Origin: Blautia sp. Marseille-P3087
GTDB taxonomy: Bacteria; Bacillota; Clostridia; Lachnospirales; Lachnospiraceae
Assembly (NCBI RefSeq): GCF_900120195.1
Contig: NZ_LT635539.1
Span: 124,001 to 188,000, forward strand
DNA length: 64,000 nt
Reading direction: 5' to 3'
The notes below the pieces were generated by a model. The model saw only the letters and a list, made by a program, of their open reading frames with translations. It made no database searches and was not told where the DNA came from. Of this stretch, positions 33,350-42,457 are shown one piece after another. Numbering within the stretch: position 1 is the first letter of the stretch; each line of letters starts with the position of its first letter. The translations under genes were made by a program, and so were the position numbers.

Positions 33350-35398
33350 GTGAGCAGAAAGAGAGTTCAGGAAAAGAAGAAGTTTTCCGGAAAAAAGAAA
33401 TTTGTAAAGGGCAGGGCTGTAAAACAAAAGGCTGTAAAACCAAAAAAAAGAGAGATCCGCGAATGGGAGAAGCAGGGTCTGATCCGTGAGGGAATCTTTA
33501 TCGGAAATCAGAAGGGCTTTGGATTTGTAGAAGTTGAGGGTGAAGAAGAGGATATTTTTATTCCTGCAAATGCGACAGGGACAGCCATGCATCAGGATCA
33601 TGTGCGGGTACTGCTCGGGAAAGAACCAAAGAAAGGTAAAAGGCAGGAAGGAACAGTTATCCGTATTCTGGAACGCGCGAATCAGGAAGTGGTCGGAACA
33701 TTTCAGCGGGAACGCGATTATGGTTTTATTCTCTGTGATAACCAGAAATTTTCAAAGGATGTTTATATTTCAGCCAAAAACAGCAAGGGAGTCCGGGATG
33801 GTGACAAGGTAGTTGCAGAGATCATAGATTATGGAGATGCCTCGCATAAGCCGGAAGGTCGTATTACAGAAAATCTCGGTAGCATCAATGCACCTGGGAC
33901 AGATATTCTGGCTATTGTCAAAAGCTACAAGATTCCGTCGGAATTTCCGGTGAAGGTAATAAATCAGGCACTGCGTGTGCCGGATCATGTGCAGGAGGCT
34001 GACCGTGATGGTCGTCTGGATCTTACAGAACTTCGTACGGTAACGATTGATGGAGAAGATGCAAAGGATCTGGATGATGCGGTGTCTTTGACAAAAGAAA
34101 ACGGAATTTATCATCTGGGGGTTCATATCGCAGATGTCAGCAATTATGTACAGGGTGGGAGTGCGCTGGATAAAGAAGCACTGAAACGTGGGACAAGTGT
34201 CTATCTTGCAGACCGTGTGGTACCGATGCTGCCGGAACGGCTTTCAAATGGTATTTGTTCGCTGAATCAGGGAGAAGACCGTCTGACACTCAGCTGCCTG
34301 ATGGATATTGATGAGACAGGCTGTGTAGTGAATCATCAGATTGCAGAAACAATTATACGCGTAGACCGCCGCATGAGTTATAATCAGGTACGAGAGATCC
34401 TTGAAGACGGTGATACAGAAATCAGTCGGGAGTGTCGGGAATTGGTGCCGATGTTTTTCCTGATGAAAGAGCTTTCTGCGCTTCTGAGAGGCAGGAGACA
34501 TAACCGTGGGTCTATCGATTTTGATTTTCCGGAGAGCAAGATCATACTGAACGGTGCCGGAAGAGCCATCGATGTACAGCCATATGAACATAACGTTGCA
34601 ACTGATATCATAGAAGATTTCATGTTGATGGCGAATGAGACTGTTGCAAAAGAGTATTGCAAGGGCGAATATCCTTTTGTATACCGTACCCATGAAAATC
34701 CGGATCCGGAAAGAGTTGAGTCGCTTCTGACACTTCTTCGACATCAGGGAATTCAGGTACAAAAAGCAGGAGAAGAAATTTCACCGAAAGAGATTCAGGA
34801 AATACTGGAGAAGATACAGGGAATTCCGAATGAGGCAATGCTCAGCCGTCTGATACTCCGTACAATGAAACAGGCAAAATATACGACAGAGTGCAGCGGG
34901 CATTTCGGACTGGCCGCAAAATATTACTGTCATTTTACATCTCCGATCCGCAGATATCCGGATTTACAGATTCACCGTATCATCCGTGATAATATAAGGG
35001 GACGACTTAAGAGAGAAGGAAAGACAGAACATTACCGCGAGATTCTGGAAAGTGTAGCAGAGCAGTCAAGCATCTGTGAACGGCGGGCACAGGAAGCAGA
35101 GCGTGAATCCGACCGTCTCAAAAAAGCAGAGTACATGTCCTATCATCTGGGAGAAGAATTCGATGGGATTATTTCCGGAGTGACTGCATACGGGCTTTAT
35201 GTGGAACTGCATAATACAGTCGAAGGACTTGTGCATATCAGCACATTATCCGATGATTACTATACATTTGATGAAGAAAATTATGAACTGAGCGGAGAAC
35301 TCACAAAGAAGATATACCATCTGGGACAAAAAGTACGGGTTCGCGTGGCAGATGCGGATGCACTCAGCAGGACAGTGGATTTTACAATTGTTGAATGA
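33350..35398 (+). CDS. rnr: Ribonuclease R
   Basis: A 682-residue protein starting at GTG 33350 with AAAGGAG seven bases upstream. A Lys/Arg-rich N-terminus is followed by cold-shock OB domains (GIFIGNQKGFGFVEVEGEEED). The RNB catalytic domain starts near residue 225 with TIDGEDAKDLDDAVSL, which holds the metal-binding Asp cluster. The C-terminal S1 domain contains FDGIISGVTAYGLYVEL. It is a processive 3'-5' exoribonuclease that degrades structured RNA and works with SmpB/tmRNA in trans-translation; smpB follows 22 bases later. Confidence 0.96.
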   Translation: MSRKRVQEKKKFSGKKKFVKGRAVKQKAVKPKKREIREWEKQGLIREGIFIGNQKGFGFVEVEGEEEDIFIPANATGTAMHQDHVRVLLGKEPKKGKRQEGTVIRILERANQEVVGTFQRERDYGFILCDNQKFSKDVYISAKNSKGVRDGDKVVAEIIDYGDASHKPEGRITENLGSINAPGTDILAIVKSYKIPSEFPVKVINQALRVPDHVQEADRDGRLDLTELRTVTIDGEDAKDLDDAVSLTKENGIYHLGVHIADVSNYVQGGSALDKEALKRGTSVYLADRVVPMLPERLSNGICSLNQGEDRLTLSCLMDIDETGCVVNHQIAETIIRVDRRMSYNQVREILEDGDTEISRECRELVPMFFLMKELSALLRGRRHNRGSIDFDFPESKIILNGAGRAIDVQPYEHNVATDIIEDFMLMANETVAKEYCKGEYPFVYRTHENPDPERVESLLTLLRHQGIQVQKAGEEISPKEIQEILEKIQGIPNEAMLSRLILRTMKQAKYTTECSGHFGLAAKYYCHFTSPIRRYPDLQIHRIIRDNIRGRLKREGKTEHYREILESVAEQSSICERRAQEAERESDRLKKAEYMSYHLGEEFDGIISGVTAYGLYVELHNTVEGLVHISTLSDDYYTFDEENYELSGELTKKIYHLGQKVRVRVADADALSRTVDFTIVE

Positions 35399-35420
35399 TT
35401 GAACAGGGGAGGTGTGGCTC

Positions 35421-35888
35421 ATGGCAAAAAAAGCAGGGATGAAGCTGGTCGCCAACAACAAAAAAGCATTTCATGATTATTTTATTGAAGATACTTACGA
35501 AGCAGGAATTGCACTTGCAGGTACAGAAGTAAAATCACTTCGTGCCGGAAAATGCAGTATCAAAGAATCTTTTATCCGCGTAGAAAAGGGTGAGGTATAT
35601 ATATATGGTATGCATATCAGCCCATACGAAAAAGGAAATATTTTTAATAAAGATCCGATGCGCATAAGAAAACTGCTCCTTCACAGACATGAGATCAACA
35701 AGATCGAAGGCAGCCTTCAGGAAAAAGGACTGACACTTGTACCGCTGAAAGTCTATTTCAAAAACAGTCTCGTCAAGCTTGAGATAGGTGTGGCGAGAGG
35801 CAAAAAACTCTACGACAAGCGACAGGATATTGCGAAAAAAGACCAGCGGAGAGAAGCGGAAAGAGAGTTTAAAGTAAAGAATCTGTAA
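35421..35888 (+). CDS. smpB: SsrA-binding protein SmpB
   Basis: A 155-residue protein. ATG 35421 is chosen (GGGAGG at 35407-35412); an upstream in-frame GTG adds only three residues. The family signatures are [38 protein letters not shown] and the basic tail [18 protein letters not shown]. It delivers tmRNA to stalled ribosomes. The tmRNA gene itself is not downstream in this window. Confidence 0.96.
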   Translation: MAKKAGMKLVANNKKAFHDYFIEDTYEAGIALAGTEVKSLRAGKCSIKESFIRVEKGEVYIYGMHISPYEKGNIFNKDPMRIRKLLLHRHEINKIEGSLQEKGLTLVPLKVYFKNSLVKLEIGVARGKKLYDKRQDIAKKDQRREAEREFKVKNL

Positions 35889-35921
35889 CTCTAAAAAATG
35901 TGTGAATTGATGTACATTTGG

Positions 35922-35949
35922 TTGACAAGATTCTGATACTCTGTATAAT
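35922..35949 (+). promoter_or_regulatory. Promoter of the acidic lipoprotein gene
   Basis: TTGACA (35922-35927), a 16-nt spacer and TATAAT (35944-35949): both hexamers are consensus. Confidence 0.75.
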
Positions 35950-36006
35950 TGTATTAAAAGATGATGTTATATAACTATTCCATATTCAGAATAGGAGGAA
36001 TTATAT

Positions 36007-36963
36007 ATGTTTAAGAAAAAATATCTTGCAGTTGCCGGCTTGATGGCTCTTGCAGTCGTGATTTCCGGCTGTGGAAAGAAGAATTCAGGAGATTCCGTAG
36101 TACAGGCTACCCCTACACCGACACAGGAGACAGCTGTTACAGCTACCCCTACACCGGAGCTGATAAATATGGAAGAAACCACTGAGAAGAATATAATGGG
36201 AGAGAAAACTTCCACCGCGTCAAAGGTTACGATTGTTAATAAGACCGGATCAGAAGTGGCTGCTATTTATATCCGTGAAACCCCTTCAGATGATTCTGAG
36301 GACGATGAATGGGGCGATGATCTTGTAAATGGTATGTTTACACTTAAGAACGGTGAAAATGCAGTTTACTATTATGAGAAGGGAACCTCTTCTGCGACAT
36401 ACGATATCCGTATTACGTATTCTGACGAAGAAAAGAATGAGTGCTTTTTCCGTAAACTTCCACTGAAAACTATGAAGCAGATCACACTTCGCATGGACGG
36501 AAGCGGCGATGACGCAATCCCATATGCAACTTATATGACGGCAAGCAGCACAAAAGAAGTTTCTACATTAAATGATGTTAAGAAGCGCCTGGGATTGTCG
36601 ACAGATGATTCTGAAGATGATTCTTCTGTGACACCGACACCGACAGATTCGGACAATTCCGATTCTAACAGTTCTTCGGATTCTGACAGTAATAATGCAA
36701 GTCCGACAAGTACACCATCTGCAGATAATAACTCGGGTTCAGATAGTGACAATACAGATCCGACGAACTCCACGATTCAGACCGCAGAAGGATATATCGG
36801 CATGTCTATCGATGATCTGGAAAGCGCTGTTGGCTCTGCCCAGTCGTCAGAATATGATGAAGATGATACGACAGGAACAACTGGATATTATTACTATCCA
36901 GATTTTACAGTATCTACTTCAGTAGATGAGGCTGGAAATGAAATTGTAACAGGTATATGGTAA
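36007..36963 (+). CDS. Lipoprotein with acidic Ser/Asp/Thr linkers, function unknown
   Basis: A 318-residue protein with RBS AGGAGG at 35993-35998. The lipobox VISGC lies near residue 21, followed by a Thr/Pro-rich ATPTP spacer like that of the SH3 lipoprotein at 11334. Residues about 65-180 form a compact domain (KVTIVNKTGSEVAAIYIRE, ITLRMDG) reminiscent of small extracellular beta domains. A long Ser/Asp/Asn linker leads to a C-terminal SmpA/BLIP-like repeat (GYIGMSIDDLESAVGSAQ). I do not recognise a function. It has a consensus promoter and precedes pyrH by 45 bases. Confidence 0.75.
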   Translation: MFKKKYLAVAGLMALAVVISGCGKKNSGDSVVQATPTPTQETAVTATPTPELINMEETTEKNIMGEKTSTASKVTIVNKTGSEVAAIYIRETPSDDSEDDEWGDDLVNGMFTLKNGENAVYYYEKGTSSATYDIRITYSDEEKNECFFRKLPLKTMKQITLRMDGSGDDAIPYATYMTASSTKEVSTLNDVKKRLGLSTDDSEDDSSVTPTPTDSDNSDSNSSSDSDSNNASPTSTPSADNNSGSDSDNTDPTNSTIQTAEGYIGMSIDDLESAVGSAQSSEYDEDDTTGTTGYYYYPDFTVSTSVDEAGNEIVTGIW

Positions 36964-37008
36964 AGAATTCTGATTTTACCGGAACCGGATAACAGAAAGG
37001 ATAAATTT

Positions 37009-37704
37009 ATGAAAAGAATTTTACTCAAATTAAGTGGGGAAGCTCTTGCCGGAGCTGCAAAGAGAGGATTTGATGAGGAAACAGTCATTGCTGTTGCAAA
37101 GCAGATCCGTACGATTTCAGAGGAGGGTACACAGGTAGGTATCGTAATCGGCGGTGGCAACTTCTGGAGAGGTCGTACCAGTGAAACAATCAACCGCAAC
37201 AAAGCAGATCAGATCGGAATGCTTGCTACGGTTATGAACTGTATTTATGTTTCTGATATCTGCAGATATCTCGGCCTTAAGACAGAAATTTTTACGCCAT
37301 TTGTATGCGGCGCTTTTACCAGTCTTTATTCTAAAGATGCTGTAGAAGAAGCTTTTGCAGAAGGTAAGATTCTCTTTTTTGCAGGCGGTACAGGACATCC
37401 GTATTTTTCTACAGATACAGCAACTGTACTCCGTGCAGTTGAAATTGAGGCTGAAGCAATCCTCCTTGCAAAAGCAGTAGATGGAATTTATGACAGCGAT
37501 CCGAAGCTTAACCCGAATGCAGTGAAGTATGATGAAATCTCTATCGAAGAAGTTGTAGACAAGAAACTGGCTGCAATGGATCTGACAGCATCCATTATGT
37601 GTCTGGAGCAGAAGATGCCGATGTTGGTGTTTGGGCTGGAGGAAAAAGACAGCATCGTAAATGCTGTACATGGCAAATTTACAGGTACAAAAGTAACTGT
37701 ATAA
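37009..37704 (+). CDS. pyrH: UMP kinase
   Basis: A 231-residue amino-acid-kinase-fold protein: LLKLSGEALAG at the start, VIGGGNFWRG, GTGHPYFSTDTATVLRA and AVDGIYDSDPK. It phosphorylates UMP to UDP. It is the head of the pyrH-frr-uppS-cdsA-dxr-rseP run common in bacteria. Confidence 0.97.
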   Translation: MKRILLKLSGEALAGAAKRGFDEETVIAVAKQIRTISEEGTQVGIVIGGGNFWRGRTSETINRNKADQIGMLATVMNCIYVSDICRYLGLKTEIFTPFVCGAFTSLYSKDAVEEAFAEGKILFFAGGTGHPYFSTDTATVLRAVEIEAEAILLAKAVDGIYDSDPKLNPNAVKYDEISIEEVVDKKLAAMDLTASIMCLEQKMPMLVFGLEEKDSIVNAVHGKFTGTKVTV

Positions 37705-37753
37705 ATTTAATAAAGAGAAGGTAATAAAAATTATAAGAGGGAGATTTTGACAA

Positions 37754-38305
37754 ATGGATGAAAGAGTTCAGAAATATGAGCAGAAAATGACAAAGACATT
37801 AAATGGCTTTGAGGAGGAGCTTACAACAATCCGTGCAGGTCGTGCGAATCCGCATATCCTTGATAAAATTACAGTAGATTATTATGGAAGCCCGACACCG
37901 CTTCAGCAGGTAGCAAATATTACTGTTCCGGAAGCTCGTATGATTCAGATTCAGCCTTGGGAATCAAGTCTGATCAAGAGCATCGAAAAAGCAATTCTTA
38001 CATCAGATCTCGGCCTGAATCCGAGCAATGACGGAAAGCTTATCCGTCTGGTTCTGCCGGAGCTTACTGAAGAACGCCGTAAAGAACTTGTAAAGGACGT
38101 TAAGAAAAAAGGTGAGGCAGCTAAGGTTGCAGTAAGAAACATTCGCCGTGATGCAAACGATGCATTCAAAAAACTGACTAAACAGGATGTATCCGAAGAT
38201 GAAGTAAAAGACCTGGAAGATTCTGTACAGAAGCTTACAGATAAGTTCATCAAAAAGATTGACGCAGCAGTAGATACAAAAGCGAAAGAAATTCTGACTG
38301 TATAA
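37754..38305 (+). CDS. frr: Ribosome recycling factor
   Basis: A 183-residue protein: [43 protein letters not shown] and [13 protein letters not shown] are RRF signatures. With EF-G it splits post-termination ribosomes. It follows pyrH by 49 bases with GAGGGAG as ribosome site. Confidence 0.98.
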   Translation: MDERVQKYEQKMTKTLNGFEEELTTIRAGRANPHILDKITVDYYGSPTPLQQVANITVPEARMIQIQPWESSLIKSIEKAILTSDLGLNPSNDGKLIRLVLPELTEERRKELVKDVKKKGEAAKVAVRNIRRDANDAFKKLTKQDVSEDEVKDLEDSVQKLTDKFIKKIDAAVDTKAKEILTV

Positions 38306-38313
38306 TCACACAG

Positions 38314-38354
38314 ACAGAAAGAGGAGGGAGAGCCGCATTAAGGCTCTCTTTCTG
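38314..38354 (+). terminator. Hairpin between frr and uppS, weak terminator or processing site
   Basis: ACAGAAAG...GAGAGCC pairs with GGCTCTC...TTTCTGT with an internal bulge. Only a short T-rich tail follows, so it probably attenuates rather than stops transcription. Confidence 0.4.
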
Positions 38355-38394
38355 TTGAAATACAGGAATCTTGTCGAAAATAAAAGGAGAACTT

Positions 38395-39102
38395 ATGAAA
38401 GTACCGAATCATATTGCGATTATTCTTGACGGCAATGGCAGATGGGCGAAAGCCAAGGGGATGCCGAGAGGATATGGACATATTAAAGGGTGTGCGAACC
38501 TTGAAAATATCTGCGATGACATCAAAGATCTCGGAGTAAAATATCTGACAGTCTATGCCTTTTCTACAGAAAACTGGAAGCGTTCCAGAGAAGAAGTTGA
38601 GGGACTGATGAAACTGTTCCGCAGCTATCTTAAGAAATGTATGAAGAGTGCGGAGAAAAATCATATGCGTGTAAAGATCATAGGAGATCCTTCTGCATTT
38701 GCACCGGACATTCAGGAAAAAATCCGTGAGCTGGAAGAATTTTCAAAAGATTATGATGAATTGTACTTTCAGATTGCCTTAAACTATGGCAGCAGGGATG
38801 AAATCGTTCGCGGAGTCCGCAAATTGGCACAGGATGTTGCTGACGGCAAATGTACTCCGTCAGAGATTGATGAATCTTTACTGGAAAATTACCTTGATAC
38901 AGCCGGAGTTCCAGACCCGGATCTGCTGATCCGTACAAGTGGAGAACAGAGATTATCCAACTTCCTGATGTGGCAGCTTGCATATACAGAATTCTATTTT
39001 ACAGATGTGCCGTGGCCGGATTTTCACAAAGAAGATCTGATTAAGGCAATCGAAAAATACAATAGCAGGGATCGCCGCTTTGGGGGTGTGAAGGAGGAAT
39101 AA
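38395..39102 (+). CDS. uppS: Undecaprenyl diphosphate synthase (isoprenyl transferase)
   Basis: A 235-residue protein starting at ATG 38395, preceded by AAAGGAG. The motifs IILDGNGRWAKAKGMPRGYGH, YAFSTENWKR, NYGSRDEIV and RTSGEQRLSNFLMWQLAYTE define cis-prenyltransferases. It makes the C55 lipid carrier for peptidoglycan and surface glycans. It overlaps nothing and leads directly to cdsA (2-base gap). Confidence 0.97.
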   Translation: MKVPNHIAIILDGNGRWAKAKGMPRGYGHIKGCANLENICDDIKDLGVKYLTVYAFSTENWKRSREEVEGLMKLFRSYLKKCMKSAEKNHMRVKIIGDPSAFAPDIQEKIRELEEFSKDYDELYFQIALNYGSRDEIVRGVRKLAQDVADGKCTPSEIDESLLENYLDTAGVPDPDLLIRTSGEQRLSNFLMWQLAYTEFYFTDVPWPDFHKEDLIKAIEKYNSRDRRFGGVKEE

Positions 39103-39104
39103 TT

Positions 39105-39899
39105 ATGTTTAAAACAAGACTCATAAGTGGAATTTTGCTTGTGATCGCAGCATTGCTTACGATCATAAGTGGCGGTTATGTGCTCTTTTTTACATTGTTA
39201 TGTATTTCCCTGATCGGAATGCAGGAGCTTTATAAGGCAATGGGCATACATGAGGATCGTACCGGATTATTGGAAATCGTCGGATATCTGGGTGCTGTTC
39301 TTTATTATATCAGCCTGCTCCTTGGCTTTGAAAGCTATGGACTGATGGCAGTGCTGGTTTCTCTGATCCTGGTGATGTTTGTTTATGTATTTACATATCC
39401 GAAATATCATGCAAATCAGGTAATGGCAGCGTTTTTTGGTGTGGTTTATGTGGCAGTGATGCTGTCATTCATTCTTATGACAAGAAATCTTCCGGATGGC
39501 AAATTTATTGTCTGGCTGATTTTTCTCTGCTCATGGGGATGCGATACCTGCGCGTATTGTGTGGGCATGCTGATCGGTAAGCATAAGATGGCACCGGTGC
39601 TCAGTCCGAAGAAGTCAGTAGAAGGCGGTGTCGGCGGAGTTGTCGGGGCTGCACTTTTGGGTGTGATCTATGCTGCTGCGACACAGGGGCCAATGGTGGA
39701 ATATGCAGTAATCTGTGGGATTGGTGCATTGATTTCCATGGTTGGAGATCTGGCGGCATCCGCAATCAAGAGAAATCAGGGAATCAAGGACTATGGTAAA
39801 CTGATACCGGGACATGGTGGTATTCTGGATCGTTTTGACAGTGTGATCTTTACTGCGCCGGTTATTTATTATCTTGCCAAAATTATTCTTGGTATCTGA
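39105..39899 (+). CDS. cdsA: Phosphatidate cytidylyltransferase
   Basis: A 264-residue membrane protein of about seven helices, ending in the CdsA signature: SPKKSVEGGVGG, VGDLAASAIKRNQGIKDYG and PGHGGILDRFDS. It makes CDP-diacylglycerol for phospholipid synthesis. It begins 2 bases after uppS with GAAGGAGG as ribosome site. Confidence 0.97.
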   Translation: MFKTRLISGILLVIAALLTIISGGYVLFFTLLCISLIGMQELYKAMGIHEDRTGLLEIVGYLGAVLYYISLLLGFESYGLMAVLVSLILVMFVYVFTYPKYHANQVMAAFFGVVYVAVMLSFILMTRNLPDGKFIVWLIFLCSWGCDTCAYCVGMLIGKHKMAPVLSPKKSVEGGVGGVVGAALLGVIYAAATQGPMVEYAVICGIGALISMVGDLAASAIKRNQGIKDYGKLIPGHGGILDRFDSVIFTAPVIYYLAKIILGI

Positions 39900-39919
39900 T
39901 ATTGCCAAAGGAGAAAAAC

Positions 39920-41062
39920 ATGAAGAAAATTGCAATTTTAGGATCTACAGGTTCGATCGGAACACAGACGCTGGATGTGGTCCGTGCTAATGGAGATATT
40001 GAAGTGCTGGGCATCAGCGCCGGAAGAAATATTCAGAAACTGGAAGAACAGGTTCGGGAGTTTTCTCCTCGTCTCGTTGCTGTATGGGATGAAAATGCAG
40101 CAAGAGATCTTGCAGATAAGATTAAAGATACAGACACCAAAGTTGTTTCAGGAATGGATGGACTTCTGGAACTGGCGGCTATGCCGGAAACAGAAATTCT
40201 TGTTACAGCAATCGTGGGAATGCTTGGAATCCGCCCGACGATTGAAGCTATCCGTGCAGGCAAGGATATAGCACTTGCAAATAAAGAGACGCTTGTGACC
40301 GCGGGACATCTGATCATGCCGATGGCAAAAGAATACGGGGTACGGATTCTGCCGGTAGACAGTGAACACAGCGCGATTTTTCAGTCTCTGAATGGAGAAC
40401 ATCGATCAGAAGTACATAAACTTCTGATCACCGCATCGGGAGGTCCTTTCCGTGGGAAAAAGCGTAAAGACCTCGAAGCAGTTACGCTTGCGGATACTCT
40501 GAAACATCCAAACTGGGTGATGGGACAGAAGATTACCGTAGATTCTGCGACACTTGTCAATAAAGGTCTGGAAGTTATGGAAGCGAGATGGCTGTTTGAT
40601 GTAGATCTTGATCATATTCAGGTAGTTGTCCAGCCACAGAGTGTAATTCACTCCATGGTAGAATTTAAGGATGGTGGAATTATTGCACAGCTTGGAACTC
40701 CGGATATGCGTCTGCCGATACAGTATGCACTGTATTATCCACACAGAAGATATCTCGGAGGAGACCGCCTGGATTTTGCTGCACTTAAACAGATTACATT
40801 TGAAGAACCGGATATGGAGACGTTTCTGGGATTGCCGATGGCAATTCAGGCATCAAGAGCAGGTGGTTCAATGCCAACTGTTTTCAATGCGGCAAATGAG
40901 CTGGCAGTACGTAAATTCCTTCATCAGGAAATTGGATTTCTTGATATTTATGATATTATCGCACAGTCGATGGAACGACATAACGTAGTCGAGAATCCAG
41001 ATCTTGAAGAAATCCTTGCAGTAGAAAGTGACACTTATCAATGGATCGAAAGCAGGTGGTGA
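39920..41062 (+). CDS. dxr: 1-deoxy-D-xylulose 5-phosphate reductoisomerase
   Basis: A 380-residue protein; ATG 39920 follows AAAGGAG. The NADPH-binding ILGSTGSIGTQTLDVV, ALANKETLV, PVDSEHSAIFQ, ASGGPFR and the metal/substrate block HPNWVMGQKITVDSATLVNK are present. It is the committed step of the MEP isoprenoid pathway and fits with uppS upstream. Its stop is one base before the rseP start codon. Confidence 0.97.
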   Translation: MKKIAILGSTGSIGTQTLDVVRANGDIEVLGISAGRNIQKLEEQVREFSPRLVAVWDENAARDLADKIKDTDTKVVSGMDGLLELAAMPETEILVTAIVGMLGIRPTIEAIRAGKDIALANKETLVTAGHLIMPMAKEYGVRILPVDSEHSAIFQSLNGEHRSEVHKLLITASGGPFRGKKRKDLEAVTLADTLKHPNWVMGQKITVDSATLVNKGLEVMEARWLFDVDLDHIQVVVQPQSVIHSMVEFKDGGIIAQLGTPDMRLPIQYALYYPHRRYLGGDRLDFAALKQITFEEPDMETFLGLPMAIQASRAGGSMPTVFNAANELAVRKFLHQEIGFLDIYDIIAQSMERHNVVENPDLEEILAVESDTYQWIESRW

Positions 41063-41063
41063 T

Positions 41064-42353
41064 TTGAAGATACTGATTGCTGTAATTATTTTCAGTGCAA
41101 TCATTCTTTTCCATGAATTTGGACATTTTTTGTTTGCAAAATTAAATGGAATCGGGGTTACAGAATTTTCTCTGGGAATGGGACCGAGACTCTTCAGTTT
41201 CCAGAAGGGGGAGACTCGTTATTCTCTGAAACTACTCCCAATCGGCGGTTCGTGCGCGATGGTTGGTGAGGACACGGATGAAGAAGAACTCCCGGGTTCT
41301 TTTAATGCGGCATCGGTAGGGGGAAGAATCTCTGTTGTTGCGGCGGGTCCGGTGTTTAACTTTATTCTGGCTTTTGTGCTGGCAGTGATTATTGTGGGAT
41401 TTGTCGGTTATGATCCGTCGGAGGTTGTTGAGGTAGAGAAAGGATCACCTGTAGCGGAAGCGGGTCTTGAAAAGGGTGATGTAATTACAGAATATGATGG
41501 TTATCATGTGGATCTGGCGAAAGACCTGTATGTCTATATGTATCTGAATAATCTTGAAGAAGGTGACACCGTCACCATGAAGGTGAAACGTGACGGAGAG
41601 ACAAGGACAATCACCTATACACCGGATGTTTCTGTACGATATCTTCTTGGGTTCAACCGTTCAGATGCATCTTCTATGACTGTGGAATCTCTGATTGACG
41701 GGATGCCGCTTCAGGAAGCGGGATTGCAGGCAGGAGATACGATCACGGCAATCAACGGTACGGAGATTGCAGACGGAGAAGCATATGATGCATATCTGGA
41801 AGAGCATCCGCTGTCCGATGAGCCGGTAGAAATCACTTATGAACGTGACGGGCTGGACTACACAGCAACCATTACACCGAGAGAGTATCGTACCCCGCAA
41901 CTGGGATTTTCTTATAATTTAGGATATACAAAGACATCTGGTCTGCAGGTGTTGAAATACGGCGCACTGGAAATCAAATACATGGTCAGAACGACTCTTT
42001 TAAGCCTGAAAGAGCTTGTGACAGGGCAGCTTGGATTTCAGAACTTAAGCGGTCCGGTAGGAGTAGTGGATGCTATCGGAACGACATATGAACAAAGCAA
42101 GAGCGAGGGCGCTTTGATGCTCTGGATGAATATGCTGAATATGGCAGTGCTTCTTTCCGCAAACCTTGGTGTAATGAATCTGCTTCCACTCCCGGCACTG
42201 GATGGCGGTCGTCTGGTGTTTTTGATTATTGAAGCAATTCGGAGAAAACCAGTCAACCGTGAAATCGAGGGAAGGATTCATTTTGCAGGTTTGATGCTTC
42301 TGATGGCATTGATGGTAGTTGTTATGTATAATGACATACTGAAAATTTTTTAA
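41064..42353 (+). CDS. rseP: RIP zinc metalloprotease RseP
   Basis: A 429-residue membrane protease. TTG 41064 is chosen (AGGTGGTG at 41053-41060), right after the dxr stop. The zinc motif H17-E18-F-G-H21 lies in the first helix. Two PDZ domains follow (about 110-190 and 195-285; EVEKGSPVAEAGLEKGDV and DGMPLQEAGLQAGDTI), then the C-terminal site LLPLPALDGGRLVFLI. Site-2 proteases cut membrane-anchored regulators and remnant signal peptides. In many Clostridia ispG follows; here a terminator and a glycosyltransferase gene follow instead. Confidence 0.95.
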   Translation: MKILIAVIIFSAIILFHEFGHFLFAKLNGIGVTEFSLGMGPRLFSFQKGETRYSLKLLPIGGSCAMVGEDTDEEELPGSFNAASVGGRISVVAAGPVFNFILAFVLAVIIVGFVGYDPSEVVEVEKGSPVAEAGLEKGDVITEYDGYHVDLAKDLYVYMYLNNLEEGDTVTMKVKRDGETRTITYTPDVSVRYLLGFNRSDASSMTVESLIDGMPLQEAGLQAGDTITAINGTEIADGEAYDAYLEEHPLSDEPVEITYERDGLDYTATITPREYRTPQLGFSYNLGYTKTSGLQVLKYGALEIKYMVRTTLLSLKELVTGQLGFQNLSGPVGVVDAIGTTYEQSKSEGALMLWMNMLNMAVLLSANLGVMNLLPLPALDGGRLVFLIIEAIRRKPVNREIEGRIHFAGLMLLMALMVVVMYNDILKIF

Positions 42354-42371
42354 AAATTGAATAAACTGGTT

Positions 42372-42415
42372 AAAAAAGAGTGTGAATATTGCGGAATAGT
42401 TTCACACTCTTTTTC
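42372..42415 (+). terminator. Intrinsic terminator after rseP
   Basis: AAAAAGAGTGTGAA (42373-42386) pairs perfectly with TTCACACTCTTTTT (42401-42414). It closes the pyrH-rseP run. Confidence 0.92.
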
Positions 42416-42457
42416 GAAATAGTAAACAAAAGACAGGATATTGTGAGAAGGACAGTG

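Noticed and set aside
35889-36006. tmRNA (ssrA) gene after smpB
   Set aside because: The 118-base gap has a promoter for the next gene and no tRNA-like ends or tag sequence.
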